A stretch of 64,000 bases of DNA from Streptomyces lacrimifluminis (GTDB lineage: Bacteria; Actinomycetota; Actinomycetes; Streptomycetales; Streptomycetaceae). The translations under genes and the position numbers were made by a program. The DNA lies in the NCBI RefSeq assembly GCF_014646095.1, contig NZ_BMMU01000032.1, positions 19,352 to 83,351 of the forward strand, given 5' to 3'. Under the pieces are notes generated by a model, which was not told where the DNA came from, searched no databases, and was given only the letters and a program-made list of their open reading frames with translations. Of the stretch, positions 7,547 through 15,876 are shown piece by piece. Within the stretch, counting starts at the first letter, position 1. Every line of letters begins with the position of its first letter.

Positions 7547-9468
7547 GCAGCACGATCCGTATCAGCAGCGGGGGCGTCCCCTTCGACTTCCCGTCCGAGG
7601 ATCGCGAGTTGAGCCCTCGCACCGGCTACACCCGTGCCCACTGGGAGGCCGTGGCGGACGGACTGCTGGCTGCCGCGTGGCGCTGGAGCACCCCCGGAGG
7701 CGCCCTGCTCGACCTGCCCGGCGCCCCGTCGTATTCGGGCGTGCGCTCCGACGGGCTCGAAGGTTACGCCCGCACCTTCCTCGCCGCCGCCTTCCGCGTC
7801 GCCGGCGCGGGCGGCGACGACCCGCACGGCTGGCTCGACCGGTACGCCCAGGGTCTCACGGCGGGCACCCTCACCCCCGGCCGCGCGGACACCGAGTCCT
7901 GGCCGCTCATCCTCGACCACGACGTGCAGGGCCAGCCGATGGTCGAGTCGGCCTCCGTGGCCCTGGGCCTCAGGCTGACGGCGCCCTGGCTGTGGAAACG
8001 GCTCGACTCCGCCGTACAGGACCGGGCTGAGGACTGGCTGCGGGGTTCGCTGCGGCACTCGCCCGCGCCGAACAACTGGTACCTCTTCCCCTACACGGTC
8101 GCCGGTTTCCTGGAGTCCGTGGGGCGCGGTGACACGGAGACGGCCAGGGCACGTGAGCGGGCGCTGGAGCTGATGGAGACCTGGTACCGGGGCGACGGCT
8201 GGTACGCGGACGGCGACGGCCGGGCCTTCGACCACTACAACGGCTGGGCCCTGCACCTGTACCCGGTACTCGACGCCCACCTCGGCGACGACCGGGAGAT
8301 GTCCGCCCGCTACGGCCCCCGCCTGCGCGAACACCTCGCCGGCTTCGCTCTGATGTTCGGCGGAGACGGCGCCCCGATCCACTTCGGCCGCTCCCTCTCG
8401 TACCGCTTCGCCGCCTCCGCCGCCGTCGGCCTGGGCGCCCTCACCGGCCACACCCCGCTCACCCCCGGCACGAGCCGCCGTCTGATCAGCGGCAGCCTCC
8501 GCCACTTCCTGGACCGGGGCGCCCTGACCGAGGACGGCCGGCTGACTCTCGGCTGGCACGGCAGGCACCGGGCCACCCTCCAGGCCTACTCGGGCCCCGC
8601 GTCCCCGTACTGGGCCTCGAAGGCCTTCCTCTCCCTGCTCGCCCCCGCCGACGCCCCTCTGTGGACGGCCACGGAGGAACCGGCACCGGTGGAGGAGGGC
8701 GACCGGGTGCTCGCGCTGCCCGCGCCGGGGCTCCTGGTGCAGTCGACCCGCGCGGACGGGATCGTACGGCTGCACAACCACGGCAGCGACCACGTCCGCC
8801 CGCACGAGGGCGAGACGGCGGCCGAGGACGACCCGCACTACGGCCGCCAGGCGTACTCGACGCATTCCGGCCCGACGGCCCTCGCCAACGTCGCCGACAA
8901 CCACCTCTCCGTGGAGATCGGTGGCCGGGGCAGCGTGCGCCGCCGGATCCACCCGCTGGGCGCGGGCCACGGGGACGGCTGGGGCTGGGCCGCCTCCTGG
9001 CACCGACCGGTCTTCACCGCCGGGCCGCCCATGGTGCCGGGGCTGAAGGTGGAGAGCGTCACAGTGGTACGAGGCCGCCACGAACTGCGCGTCCACCGCG
9101 TGAGCGGCGCTCCGGCCGGGGCACGCGTCACGCACACGGGCTGGGCGACCGGCCCCGAGGAGGAGGTGACGTCCGCGCTGCACGGCCTGTACGGGTGGAA
9201 CACCGACGCGGAGAAGGCACGGGCCCCGCAGGGCACCGCCTACACCCGCTGGGCCGTCGTCCCCCGCCTGACCGGCGAGACGTCCGGCACGTCGCTGCAC
9301 GTGTCGCTGGCGGTCCTCACGGCCGACCCGGAACCCCTTGTGCCGGAGCAGGTGGTCGCGGGCGTCGAGGTCACCGGCACGGCGGTCGAGGTGCACTGGA
9401 TCGAGGACAGCACCCGAACGAGGATCACCTTCGAGCCGCTGTCCGTGCAGCACGGCTCACAGGACTGA
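7543..9468 (+). CDS. DUF2264 family protein (probable GH154 glycoside hydrolase)
   Basis: 641 aa; matches the DUF2264 family in length and in its conserved N-terminal alpha/alpha-barrel-like half (W-rich segments such as SWPLILDHDVQGQPMVESA, NNWYLFPYTVAGFLE and GDGWYADGDGRAFDHYNGWA) and in the C-terminal beta-rich half. From memory, CAZy places DUF2264 in GH154, in which a beta-glucuronidase is characterised; I treat that as likely rather than certain. There is no signal peptide, so it should act in the cytoplasm on an imported oligosaccharide. It overlaps the upstream dehydrogenase gene by 4 bases. No importer gene lies next to it, so the substrate must enter through a transporter encoded elsewhere. 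Confidence 0.85.
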   Translation: MSSTIRISSGGVPFDFPSEDRELSPRTGYTRAHWEAVADGLLAAAWRWSTPGGALLDLPGAPSYSGVRSDGLEGYARTFLAAAFRVAGAGGDDPHGWLDRYAQGLTAGTLTPGRADTESWPLILDHDVQGQPMVESASVALGLRLTAPWLWKRLDSAVQDRAEDWLRGSLRHSPAPNNWYLFPYTVAGFLESVGRGDTETARARERALELMETWYRGDGWYADGDGRAFDHYNGWALHLYPVLDAHLGDDREMSARYGPRLREHLAGFALMFGGDGAPIHFGRSLSYRFAASAAVGLGALTGHTPLTPGTSRRLISGSLRHFLDRGALTEDGRLTLGWHGRHRATLQAYSGPASPYWASKAFLSLLAPADAPLWTATEEPAPVEEGDRVLALPAPGLLVQSTRADGIVRLHNHGSDHVRPHEGETAAEDDPHYGRQAYSTHSGPTALANVADNHLSVEIGGRGSVRRRIHPLGAGHGDGWGWAASWHRPVFTAGPPMVPGLKVESVTVVRGRHELRVHRVSGAPAGARVTHTGWATGPEEEVTSALHGLYGWNTDAEKARAPQGTAYTRWAVVPRLTGETSGTSLHVSLAVLTADPEPLVPEQVVAGVEVTGTAVEVHWIEDSTRTRITFEPLSVQHGSQD

Positions 9469-9472
9469 CGCG

Positions 9473-9545
9473 CGCCCCAAGCAGGCGCGAAAAACCGCGC
9501 GACCAGCCCCCACCGCCCCGCGGCGGACCAACCGCATATCCGCGG
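9473..9545. repeat. Streptomyces-type intergenic GCGCGACCAGCCCC element
   Basis: Downstream of the DUF2264 gene lies CGCGCCCC followed by an A-rich CGAAAAACCGCGCGACCAGC word, then a C-rich tract. From memory this motif (a GCGCGGTT/AACCGCGC hairpin next to ACCAGCCCC) recurs after many Streptomyces genes and probably serves as a terminator or REP-like sequence. Only one copy is in this window, so repetitiveness rests on prior knowledge. Confidence 0.4.
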
Positions 9546-9565
9546 GGCGCCCGGAGAACCGGCGG

Positions 9566-9772
9566 CTAGGGCAACAGCTTGTCCAGCGCCGCGGGCCCCT
9601 CCTCCGCCAGCTTGCGCTCCGCCCAGGCCAGGCTCTGCGGAGTGAGGTCACGGCCTGTCGCAAGCACCAGGTCCTCGGCGGACGCCCCATGCTCCGCACC
9701 GGTGTGGAGCAGGACGTCGGGGGTCGTGGTGTCGTCGGAGGGAGAGGGCGAATCGGAGTGCTGGATCGGCAT
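9566..9772 (-). CDS. small hypothetical protein
   Basis: 68 aa, acidic, with no cysteines and no membrane segment. The N-terminal third is Ser/Pro/Thr-rich and low-complexity. The C-terminal half (DLVLATGRDLTPQSLAW, then AERKLAEEGPAALDKLLP) could form two amphipathic helices. The ATG at 9772 has an excellent AAGGAGA ribosome binding site, which is the main reason to call it. Function unknown. Confidence 0.65.
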   Translation of the reverse strand: MPIQHSDSPSPSDDTTTPDVLLHTGAEHGASAEDLVLATGRDLTPQSLAWAERKLAEEGPAALDKLLP

Positions 9773-9938
9773 GACGTCTCCTTGCTCGACCGGACCTCCT
9801 ACCACCATGCACACCCCACGCCCCGCGCGCACCCCGCACCGGAACGGACCCTCCTCGGCGCCGGTGACGATCCGGGGCGCGTCCGGCGTCCCGGCGTACC
9901 TCGACAACGACGTCAACGCGTCCCGCGCTGCGGAGCCG

Positions 9939-10559
9939 TCACTCGAACCGTGACGTGTCCCCCGCGCCGCGGCGCACGATCTCTGCCTCGCCGCTGGAGA
10001 AGTCGATGACGGTGGTCGGCTCCGTGCCGCAGTCCCCGGAGTCGACGACCGCGTCCACGACATGGTCGAGCCGCTCCTTGATCTCCCAGCCCTGGGTGAG
10101 CGGCTCCTTCTCGTCGGGGAGCAGCAGAGTGCTGGACAGCAGCGGTTCGCCCAGCTCGGCCAGCAGGGCCTGCACGACCGCGTGATCCGGGATGCGTACG
10201 CCGACGGTCTTCTTCTTCGGATGCAACAGCTTGCGCGGCACCTCGCGCGTCGCCGGGAGAATGAACGTGTAGCTGCCCGGTGTGGAGGCCTTCACGGCCC
10301 GGAACACGTCGTTGTCGACCTGCACGAACTGGCCGAGCTGCGCGAAGTTCTGGCACACGAGAGTGAAGTGGTGACGGTCGTCGAGCTGCCTGATCGACCG
10401 GATACGGTCGATGCCGTCACGGCTGCCGAGCTGGCATCCCAGAGCGAAACAGGAGTCCGTCGGATACGCGATCAGCGCGCCGGAGCGGATGCTGTCGGCG
10501 ATCTGACTGATCGTGCGGGGCTGCGGGTTGTCGGGATGGACGTCGAAGTACCTTGCCAT
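9939..10559 (-). CDS. YciO/YrdC/Sua5-family protein
   Basis: 206 aa YrdC-domain protein. The family includes L-threonylcarbamoyl-AMP synthase (tRNA t6A biosynthesis), but this shorter YciO-like type lacks the C-terminal Sua5 domain. Visible features are the N-terminal strand IRSGALIAYPTDSCFALGC (the substrate-binding P-T-D-S-C loop), the basic KKKTVGVRIPDH and the late LSSTLLLPD. In proven TsaC proteins the basic KRxxR-type motif near the N-terminus is better conserved than here (RSIRQLDDRHHF), so activity in t6A synthesis is possible but not certain. Confidence 0.85.
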   Translation of the reverse strand: MARYFDVHPDNPQPRTISQIADSIRSGALIAYPTDSCFALGCQLGSRDGIDRIRSIRQLDDRHHFTLVCQNFAQLGQFVQVDNDVFRAVKASTPGSYTFILPATREVPRKLLHPKKKTVGVRIPDHAVVQALLAELGEPLLSSTLLLPDEKEPLTQGWEIKERLDHVVDAVVDSGDCGTEPTTVIDFSSGEAEIVRRGAGDTSRFE

Positions 10560-10701
10560 CCAACGAGCTTATGCCGTCGCGTCACCGAACCCGCGCAGGC
10601 CCGTACCGGCGACCGGACACGGGCGGGTCCGCGCCGGTCGGGTGAGGTAAATTCCGGACCGTGACGCGGTGTGCAACGTGATCGACCAGAGGAGGGCGGT
10701 C

Positions 10702-12231
10702 GTGCCAGGCAGCGGGGCCGGTGGCGGACACGGGGCCGTGACCGCCAGGATGTCCGGCGACTGGGCGGACGAACTGCTCGACCATCTGCGGCCGGCCGCT
10801 CGCGACCTCGGCAGGGTGATCACCTGGCTCGCCGGAACCATCGAGGCGGAGGTCTCCCTCCAGGACGGGACCGGCGCCCTCCTCGCCGGCACCCGGCTGG
10901 CGTCGGACGACGACCTGGTGACCGATGTGTCCACCGGCAGAATCGCTTCTGCTGCGGTGCACACCCAGGGGCGCCATGTCCGGCTGGCCGGACTAGGACA
11001 CCCGGTCACCAAGGGTGTACTCGCGGTGTCCCGGGCCCAGCCCTTCGACCGGCGTGCCACCGACATCGTGGCCCGGACCGTCTGGGTGCTCGAACTGCTC
11101 CTGCGGGAACGCGAGACGATCAGCGCCGAACACCGGCTCGACAGGGCGACCGCCGACCTCAGGCTCGCCATCCTCCAGCTGTTGATGGTGGGTGACATCA
11201 TCGCGGCCCGCCGAGTCGCCGCCGGGCTCTGGCCGGGCCTGTTCGACACCGACACCGCCTGTGTCTACGTACTGGAAGGCCATGCCGCGCAACGCGACGA
11301 CCTGGCCGAGGACTGTCAGGCGGCGGCGGAGGGGCACGCGCTGATCGTCCGCTGCCCGGCCGTGGACGAGCACCTGATCGTCGTGGCGCCCATCGACCGG
11401 GGCCAGGACAAGGCAGGTCCGCAACTCCGCTCGGTCGTCGGGGAGCGTCCCGACACCTTCATCGGCGGCAGCGTCCGCCACGGCCTTGCCGAGACGGCCA
11501 CGGCGTACGGACAGGCCGTCAGTGCCCTCGCCGTGGCCCGGTTCCGTCCGGACAGGGCCGCCGTGTACGCCGAACGCACGCATCCCGAGCGGCTGATGAA
11601 CCCGGCGGCGCTGCGCGGCTGGGCGGACCGGCTGCTGAGCCCGCTCGACGACCTGTCCCACCACACGCGCGCCGAACTCCTCGCCACCACCCGCCTCGGG
11701 TTCTCGTTCACCGCCGTCAAGACGGCGCTCATCCTCGGCGTCAGCCGCAACACCGTGCGCGCCCGGATGGAGCGCATGGAAGGACTGCTTGACGCCGACT
11801 TCTCGGACCTCACCACCCGGGCCGCCGTCCAGCTGGCCCTGAACACCCAGGCCGCGGTCCCCGACGGGCCGCGCCCGCCGGTGGCTCCGCCCGCCGCACT
11901 GACCGAACTGCTGCGCACGGAACCGCTGCTGGCCTGGGCGGACAGCCTTGTCGGCCGCCTCACAGCGGACTCGAGGGACCTGCGGCGGACGGTCCTCACC
12001 TGGATCGCCGCAGGCGGCAACGCGGAACGCACCGCACAGGTGCTCGGCATCCACGCACAGACCGTCCGCGACCATGTACGCAGCGCGGAGCCCGTCCTGG
12101 AACGCCAGCTCCTCGCCGGCGGCAGCGACCTGTACGAGGTCGTCCTCGCCCATCTGGCACTCGGCGACCTCGACGAACCCGCTGTCGACCGGGCGAAGCG
12201 GGACCATCCGGACGGGACTGTGCACGAGTGA
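10702..12231 (+). CDS. PucR-like transcriptional regulator with two C-terminal HTH motifs
   Basis: 509 aa. The N-terminal ~150 residues look like a GAF-type sensor region, followed by a central domain (GGSVRHGLAETATAYGQA) typical of PucR/CdaR regulators. Two helix-turn-helix segments of the PucR C-terminal type then follow. One is near residue 345 (TALILGVSRNTVRARMERME), the other near residue 445 (AERTAQVLGIHAQTVRDHV). Most relatives have one. The GTG at 10702 is chosen because AGAGGAGGG lies 6 bases upstream; an in-frame GTG at 10669 has no such site. It stands alone and is followed by a strong terminator. Target genes are unknown. Confidence 0.82.
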   Translation: MPGSGAGGGHGAVTARMSGDWADELLDHLRPAARDLGRVITWLAGTIEAEVSLQDGTGALLAGTRLASDDDLVTDVSTGRIASAAVHTQGRHVRLAGLGHPVTKGVLAVSRAQPFDRRATDIVARTVWVLELLLRERETISAEHRLDRATADLRLAILQLLMVGDIIAARRVAAGLWPGLFDTDTACVYVLEGHAAQRDDLAEDCQAAAEGHALIVRCPAVDEHLIVVAPIDRGQDKAGPQLRSVVGERPDTFIGGSVRHGLAETATAYGQAVSALAVARFRPDRAAVYAERTHPERLMNPAALRGWADRLLSPLDDLSHHTRAELLATTRLGFSFTAVKTALILGVSRNTVRARMERMEGLLDADFSDLTTRAAVQLALNTQAAVPDGPRPPVAPPAALTELLRTEPLLAWADSLVGRLTADSRDLRRTVLTWIAAGGNAERTAQVLGIHAQTVRDHVRSAEPVLERQLLAGGSDLYEVVLAHLALGDLDEPAVDRAKRDHPDGTVHE

Positions 12232-12533
12232 GTCGTCGGCGTTCGAGAGAGGGCATCGGCGAGATACACACGGTGCCCGGCCGCACGTAGGTTCATCTGG
12301 ACGCCGGTGCTCCGGAACGCGCCACCTCCCCCGGAGGGGTGTCCGAAGCGCCGGGGCCGACGACGTGGTGCCCGGCCGGGAACACCGGCCCCTGATGGCC
12401 CGCGGGTGCGGGGGCGCGGCCGGTACGGGGGTCCGGCCGTACCCCCCGCACCCGCGCCTTTCCGGCAGCAGGGTCGTGGCTGCCGCGGGTGAGCGGTGTG
12501 AGTAGCCGGCCGGTTCCGGGGCACTCGGCGACC
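12232..12533. other. intergenic region with terminator
   Basis: No gene is recognised between the PucR-like regulator and the DUF6479 gene. The region holds the large hairpin described separately at 12401-12456 and, after it, must hold the promoter of the DUF6479 gene. Confidence 0.5.
12401..12456 (+). terminator. strong hairpin terminator
   Basis: Arms CGCGGGTGCGGGGG (12401-12414) and CCCCCGCACCCGCG (12443-12456) pair over 14 bp. The loop can itself fold (GGTACGG with CCGTACC). It lies 170 bases after the PucR-like gene. There is no U-tract, as is usual for Streptomyces. Confidence 0.65.
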
Positions 12534-12917
12534 ATGAACACGGCAGAAGCAGCAGACGCGGGACAGGTACTCGCCGCATCGAGCAACGTACTCAATGTGA
12601 TCGCCGCCTTCGCCGGTGGCCTGATCGTGGTGGCCCTGCTGATCTGGGCCGTCCGGCTGGGAGTGAAGGCCAAGGAGGCGGAGTCGCCCCCGCCCAGGCC
12701 GGATGAGCAGCCCAGGCTGCCGGAGACCGGGCCGGTGCACGAGGAGCGGGAGATGCGCGAGCCCAATGAGGTGCCGCACGTCTCGGGGGAGGAGGTGCGG
12801 ATCGATCCGCACAACCTCGATCCCTCCGGCTCGAAACGCGGCGAGGACCAGACCCGCCCGCGTTGGTCGTCCGGCAGCGGCGGTTCCTTCGGCAGTGGCG
12901 GCTCGGGCCAGAAGTGA
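12534..12917 (+). CDS. DUF6479 family small membrane protein
   Basis: 127 aa. One membrane helix lies at residues ~20-42 (GGLIVVALLIWAVRLGV). A long charged tail rich in Pro, Glu and Arg ends in a Gly/Ser stretch. The tail motif PRPDEQPRLPETGPVHEERE matches what I remember of the Streptomyces family DUF6479. It probably sits with its N-terminus outside and tail in the cytoplasm. No function is known. The ATG at 12534 is the only start that places the helix near the N-terminus; its ribosome binding site is poor. Confidence 0.8.
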   Translation: MNTAEAADAGQVLAASSNVLNVIAAFAGGLIVVALLIWAVRLGVKAKEAESPPPRPDEQPRLPETGPVHEEREMREPNEVPHVSGEEVRIDPHNLDPSGSKRGEDQTRPRWSSGSGGSFGSGGSGQK

Positions 12918-13207
12918 CGCTTCTGATGGTCCCGGGCGGGCAGGCCGGGACCTGTGACGTCCTGCCGTCGCTCCTGGCGGCTTACCGGAGCGTCGAGTCC
13001 CTGATCTGAGTCTGGCGCGCGCACAACAGAACCAGCGCGGGGGCACGGGTGTGCCGCGCGCTGTGGTGACCGGAGTGCGTGCAGTCCCGGTGCGCCCCCG
13101 CCGCGCTCCGCTCCCTGGTCCTCCTGGGCCGGGCACGCGAACGCCCGCCACGGCACTGACGAGGCCGGCCCCAGGGGAGCCGGGCCTCGCCCCGGGAGCC
13201 GTACGCA
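12918..13207. other. intergenic region, nothing recognised
   Basis: No frame shows convincing coding bias or a known family. It separates the DUF6479 gene from the symporter remnant. Confidence 0.4.
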
Positions 13208-13515
13208 CTACTCGGCGTCGGATCCGATGCCGACGAGCGCGCGGACCTCGAACTCCTCGTACGCAGAGGCTTCCTGGTGGTGCGTCATGACCGTGCCGAG
13301 CCAGCCGAGGAGGAAGCCCGCCGGGATGGAGACGATGCCGGGGTTCCGCAGCGGGAACCAGGCGAAGTCCGCCGACGGATAGACGGAGGAGGAGGTCGAC
13401 GAGACCACCGGCGAGACACGACCAGAAGCACCGAACAGAGCAGCCCTCCGCACAGGCTGAGCAGCGCGCCCCGGGAGGTGAAACGGGGCCAGAACAGGCC
13501 GGACGTATCGCCGAG
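13208..13515 (-). pseudogene. remnant of cation/acetate symporter (ActP-like) C-terminus
   Basis: Two minus-strand frames together encode the last ~100 residues of a solute:sodium symporter. The first, ending near 13418, reads LFWPRFTSRGALLSLCGGLL and continues CSVLLVV. The second, from there to the TAG at 13208, reads SPVVSSTSSSVYPSADFAWF, then PLRNPGIVSIPAGFLLGWLG. The junction is explained by loss of one T (a GTGTTCTCGCCG ancestor now reads GTGTCTCGCCG). Upstream of LFWPRF the homology stops, so the first ~400 residues of the gene are gone. An intact symporter presumably exists elsewhere in the genome. Confidence 0.8.
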
Positions 13516-13875
13516 TGAATTCCAGCGCGGCGTATCGCGGCGTATCGGGAACTCTTGTGTCAGTCCCAGAGGCCCCGCCGGGGTTGACGACGGGGCAGGA
13601 AGCGGATTATGGCAGCGGCGCTCAGGAACAATCAACTCGCTGTGAATTGCTCTTGGGTACTGGCTCATTCGTGCTCTTCGCGGGTGCTTTGGCGCCCGGT
13701 GCAACCTGCGGGAATCCGCCGCAGCTGGATGAGGTCCGTACCGTCCCCGCCCCGGACTGTCTCAAACGTGCCGTGCGCGAGACGTGTGGAGGTCGCGGTG
13801 TGGAGGCGCCGTGAAGGGGAAGCCGAAGGGTAGAAAGGTTCGGAGCAGAGGCAGACACGGAACAGCGGAGGGGCG
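13516..13875. other. intergenic region, nothing recognised
   Basis: Frames here are short and unlike known proteins. The final bases carry the GGAGGGG ribosome binding site of the DUF1232 gene. Confidence 0.4.
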
Positions 13876-14217
13876 ATGGATTCCACCACGACAGTCATCC
13901 TGGTCGTCGCGGTCCTGGCGGCGGCCTTGCTGGCCGTGGCGGCCACCGTGCTGGTCCGGCTGGTCCGCACCCGCCGGGATCTGCGCCGTGCGGGCCTGCC
14001 GACGGGCTCGCGCTGGGTCTTCTGGGGCGCGGTCGCCTACCTGGTGCTGCCGACCGACCTCGTGCCCGATCCCGTCTACCTCGACGACATCGGCGTACTG
14101 CTGCTGGCGCTGCGCAGCATGCGGACCCAGGCGCGGGAGTTCGGCATCGAAGGGAGCCCCGAATCCGCTCCGTCCGGTGGCCCGGATCCGGTCGGCCGAC
14201 TGGGCAAATCCCGGTGA
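13876..14217 (+). CDS. DUF1232 (YkvA-like) small membrane protein
   Basis: 113 aa. There is an N-terminal membrane helix (residues 5-28) followed by a short basic stretch (RTRRDLRRAG). The DUF1232 signature then reads VAYLVLPTDLVPDPVYLDD, where the P-x-D-x-V/I-P-D motif is intact. The remaining tail is polar. The family is widespread and uncharacterised in Streptomyces. The ATG at 13876 follows GGAGGGG closely. It converges on the FprA-type gene across a bidirectional terminator. Confidence 0.88.
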   Translation: MDSTTTVILVVAVLAAALLAVAATVLVRLVRTRRDLRRAGLPTGSRWVFWGAVAYLVLPTDLVPDPVYLDDIGVLLLALRSMRTQAREFGIEGSPESAPSGGPDPVGRLGKSR

Positions 14218-14228
14218 GGAACGACGAA

Positions 14229-14261
14229 GGCTCGGCTCGCGGTACCCCCGCGAGCCGAGCC
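14229..14261. terminator. bidirectional hairpin terminator
   Basis: Perfect 14-bp arms GGCTCGGCTCGCGG and CCGCGAGCCGAGCC with a 5-base loop lie between two convergent genes, 12 bases after the DUF1232 stop and 22 bases after the fprA stop on the other strand. Confidence 0.85.
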
Positions 14262-14282
14262 CTGCCGCTGTGACGGCCCTGC

Positions 14283-15647
14283 TTACGCTCCGCTGGCCCG
14301 GAGCATGTCCTCGCGCTCGACGAGCTTCACGCGCTCGCGTCCCTGAGGCTCTCCCAGAGCCTTCTCCGCGGCGTCCAGCCGGTGCCAGCCCTCCCACGTG
14401 GTGAAGCGCACGTCCCGCTCGGCGAGAAACGCGTCGACGGCCTCCGGGGCGGGCGAAACCGGCTCGGGCAGGCGGCCACCCGCGTAGTCGGCCAGCAGGT
14501 TGGCCACGGTCTCGTTGGCGTCGCCCTTCGTGTGCCCGATCAGACCGACGGGGCCACGCCGGATCCAGCCGGTGACGTACATCGAGGTGAGGGGCTCGCC
14601 GGTCTCCTCGATCACCCGGCCGCCCTGATCGGGGACGGTGCCCGACTCGACGTCCCAGGGCAGCTTGGGCAGCTTGTCGGAGAGGTAGCCCACGGCGCGG
14701 TAGACCGAACTCACGTCCCAGTCCTTGAAGACGCCGGTGCCCTTGACGTTGCCGGTGCCGTCGAGAGCGGTCCGCTCCGTACGCAGACCGACGACCCTGC
14801 CGTCCTCGCCGAGGATTTCGGTGGGGGACTCGAAGAAGTGCAGGAACAGCTTGTGCGGCCGGTCGCCGATGTCGCGGATGGCCCAGTTCTCCAGCGTCTT
14901 TGCGACCATGTCGGCCTGCTTGTTGCCGCGCCGGGTCGCGATCGAGCCGTCGTCGTAGTCGATGTCCTCGGGATCGACGATGACCTCGATGGTGGGGGAG
15001 TGGTCCAGCTCGCGCAGCTCCATCGGGCTGAACTTGGCCTGTGCCGGACCACGTCGACCGAAGACGTGGACCTCCAGAGCCTTGTTGGCCTTGAGTCCCT
15101 CGTGGACGTTCGGCGGGATCTCCGTCGGCAGCAGCTCGTCCGCCGTCTTGGCGAGAATCCGCGCCACGTCGAGCGCGACGTTGCCGACCCCGAGCACCGC
15201 GACCTTCTCCGCGTCGAGGGGCCATGTGCGCGGCACGTCCGGGTGTCCGTCGTACCAGGAGACGAAGTCCGCGGCGCCGTACGAGCCGTCCAGCTCGACG
15301 CCGGGTATGTCGAGGGAACGGTCGGCCGTGGCCCCCGTGGAGAAGACCACCGCGTCGTAGAAGGCGCGCAGATCGTCCAGGTTGATGTCACCCGGGTAGT
15401 CGACATTGCCGAAGAGGCGGATCTGCGGCTTGTCGAGCACCTGGTGCAGGGCGGTGATGATGCCCTTGATCCGAGGGTGGTCGGGGGCCACGCCGTACCG
15501 GATCAGACCGAACGGGGCCGGCATCCGCTCGAAGAGGTCGATGGACACGCCGGGCTCCGCGGCCACTGCGGACTTCAGCAACGCGTCGGCGGCGTAGATC
15601 CCGGCGGGGCCGGCTCCGACAATGGCCACCCGCAGTGGGCGAGGCAT
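14283..15647 (-). CDS. fprA: FprA-type NADPH:ferredoxin oxidoreductase
   Basis: 454 aa, the length of actinobacterial FprA (an adrenodoxin-reductase-like FAD enzyme that passes electrons from NADPH to ferredoxins, often for P450s or iron metabolism). The FAD-binding GAGPAGIYAAD lies at residues ~10-20. ERMPAPFGLIRYGVAPDH follows, then the NADP-binding GVGNVALDVARIL near residue 160, FGRRGPAQAKFSPMELREL, and the C-terminal GWIRRGPVGLIGHTKGDA. The ATG at 15647 has AAGGGAA upstream and begins right before the FAD motif. A DtxR/DmdR-like iron box 44-65 bases upstream of the start suggests derepression under iron starvation. Confidence 0.92.
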   Translation of the reverse strand: MPRPLRVAIVGAGPAGIYAADALLKSAVAAEPGVSIDLFERMPAPFGLIRYGVAPDHPRIKGIITALHQVLDKPQIRLFGNVDYPGDINLDDLRAFYDAVVFSTGATADRSLDIPGVELDGSYGAADFVSWYDGHPDVPRTWPLDAEKVAVLGVGNVALDVARILAKTADELLPTEIPPNVHEGLKANKALEVHVFGRRGPAQAKFSPMELRELDHSPTIEVIVDPEDIDYDDGSIATRRGNKQADMVAKTLENWAIRDIGDRPHKLFLHFFESPTEILGEDGRVVGLRTERTALDGTGNVKGTGVFKDWDVSSVYRAVGYLSDKLPKLPWDVESGTVPDQGGRVIEETGEPLTSMYVTGWIRRGPVGLIGHTKGDANETVANLLADYAGGRLPEPVSPAPEAVDAFLAERDVRFTTWEGWHRLDAAEKALGEPQGRERVKLVEREDMLRASGA

Positions 15648-15690
15648 GATCAGGTTCCCTTCGAGTGATGACAAGAGATCTTCGAGGAAG

Positions 15691-15711
15691 CCTAAACTAA
15701 GGCAAGCCTAA
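15691..15711. promoter_or_regulatory. iron-box-like site (DmdR/DtxR/IdeR type)
   Basis: The sequence CCTAAACTAAGGCAAGCCTA (then A) reads on the minus strand as TTAGGCTTGCCTTAGTTTAG (then G). It contains the TTAGG...CCTTA core close to the consensus TTAGGTTAGGCTAACCTAA bound by iron-dependent DtxR-family repressors. It lies just upstream of fprA, which fits iron regulation of that gene. It could also influence the divergent DUF1996 gene. Confidence 0.6.
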
Positions 15712-15801
15712 GCTGGTACGGGGGTTGGGGTTATGGGCTCATAAAGTGGACTTATGGGCCTCCGGGGCTCCCCTGGGGATCTTGTTTTCTTGGAGGTTCC
15801 T

Positions 15802-15822
15802 ATGAATCCGCGTGGTGCTTGA
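15802..15822 (+). CDS. possible 6-codon leader ORF (MNPRGA)
   Basis: ATG with an ideal TGGAGG site 5 bases upstream, followed by five codons and TGA. The main DUF1996 start has no comparable ribosome binding site. A GTG in frame with the DUF1996 protein lies 7 bases after this stop (15829), so ribosomes finishing the leader could restart there. Whether it is translated is unknown. Confidence 0.35.
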   Translation: MNPRGA

Positions 15823-15876
15823 ACGCCCGTGAGTCCGCCTGCGTATGGGGCTGGGGATTTCCCTGCCGAACCGGCC

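Noticed and set aside
6997..9453. Very long minus-strand frame opposite the dehydrogenase/DUF2264 genes
   Set aside because: It is the mirror of a real gene; third-position bias and protein families support the plus strand. High-G/C genomes often have such open antisense frames.
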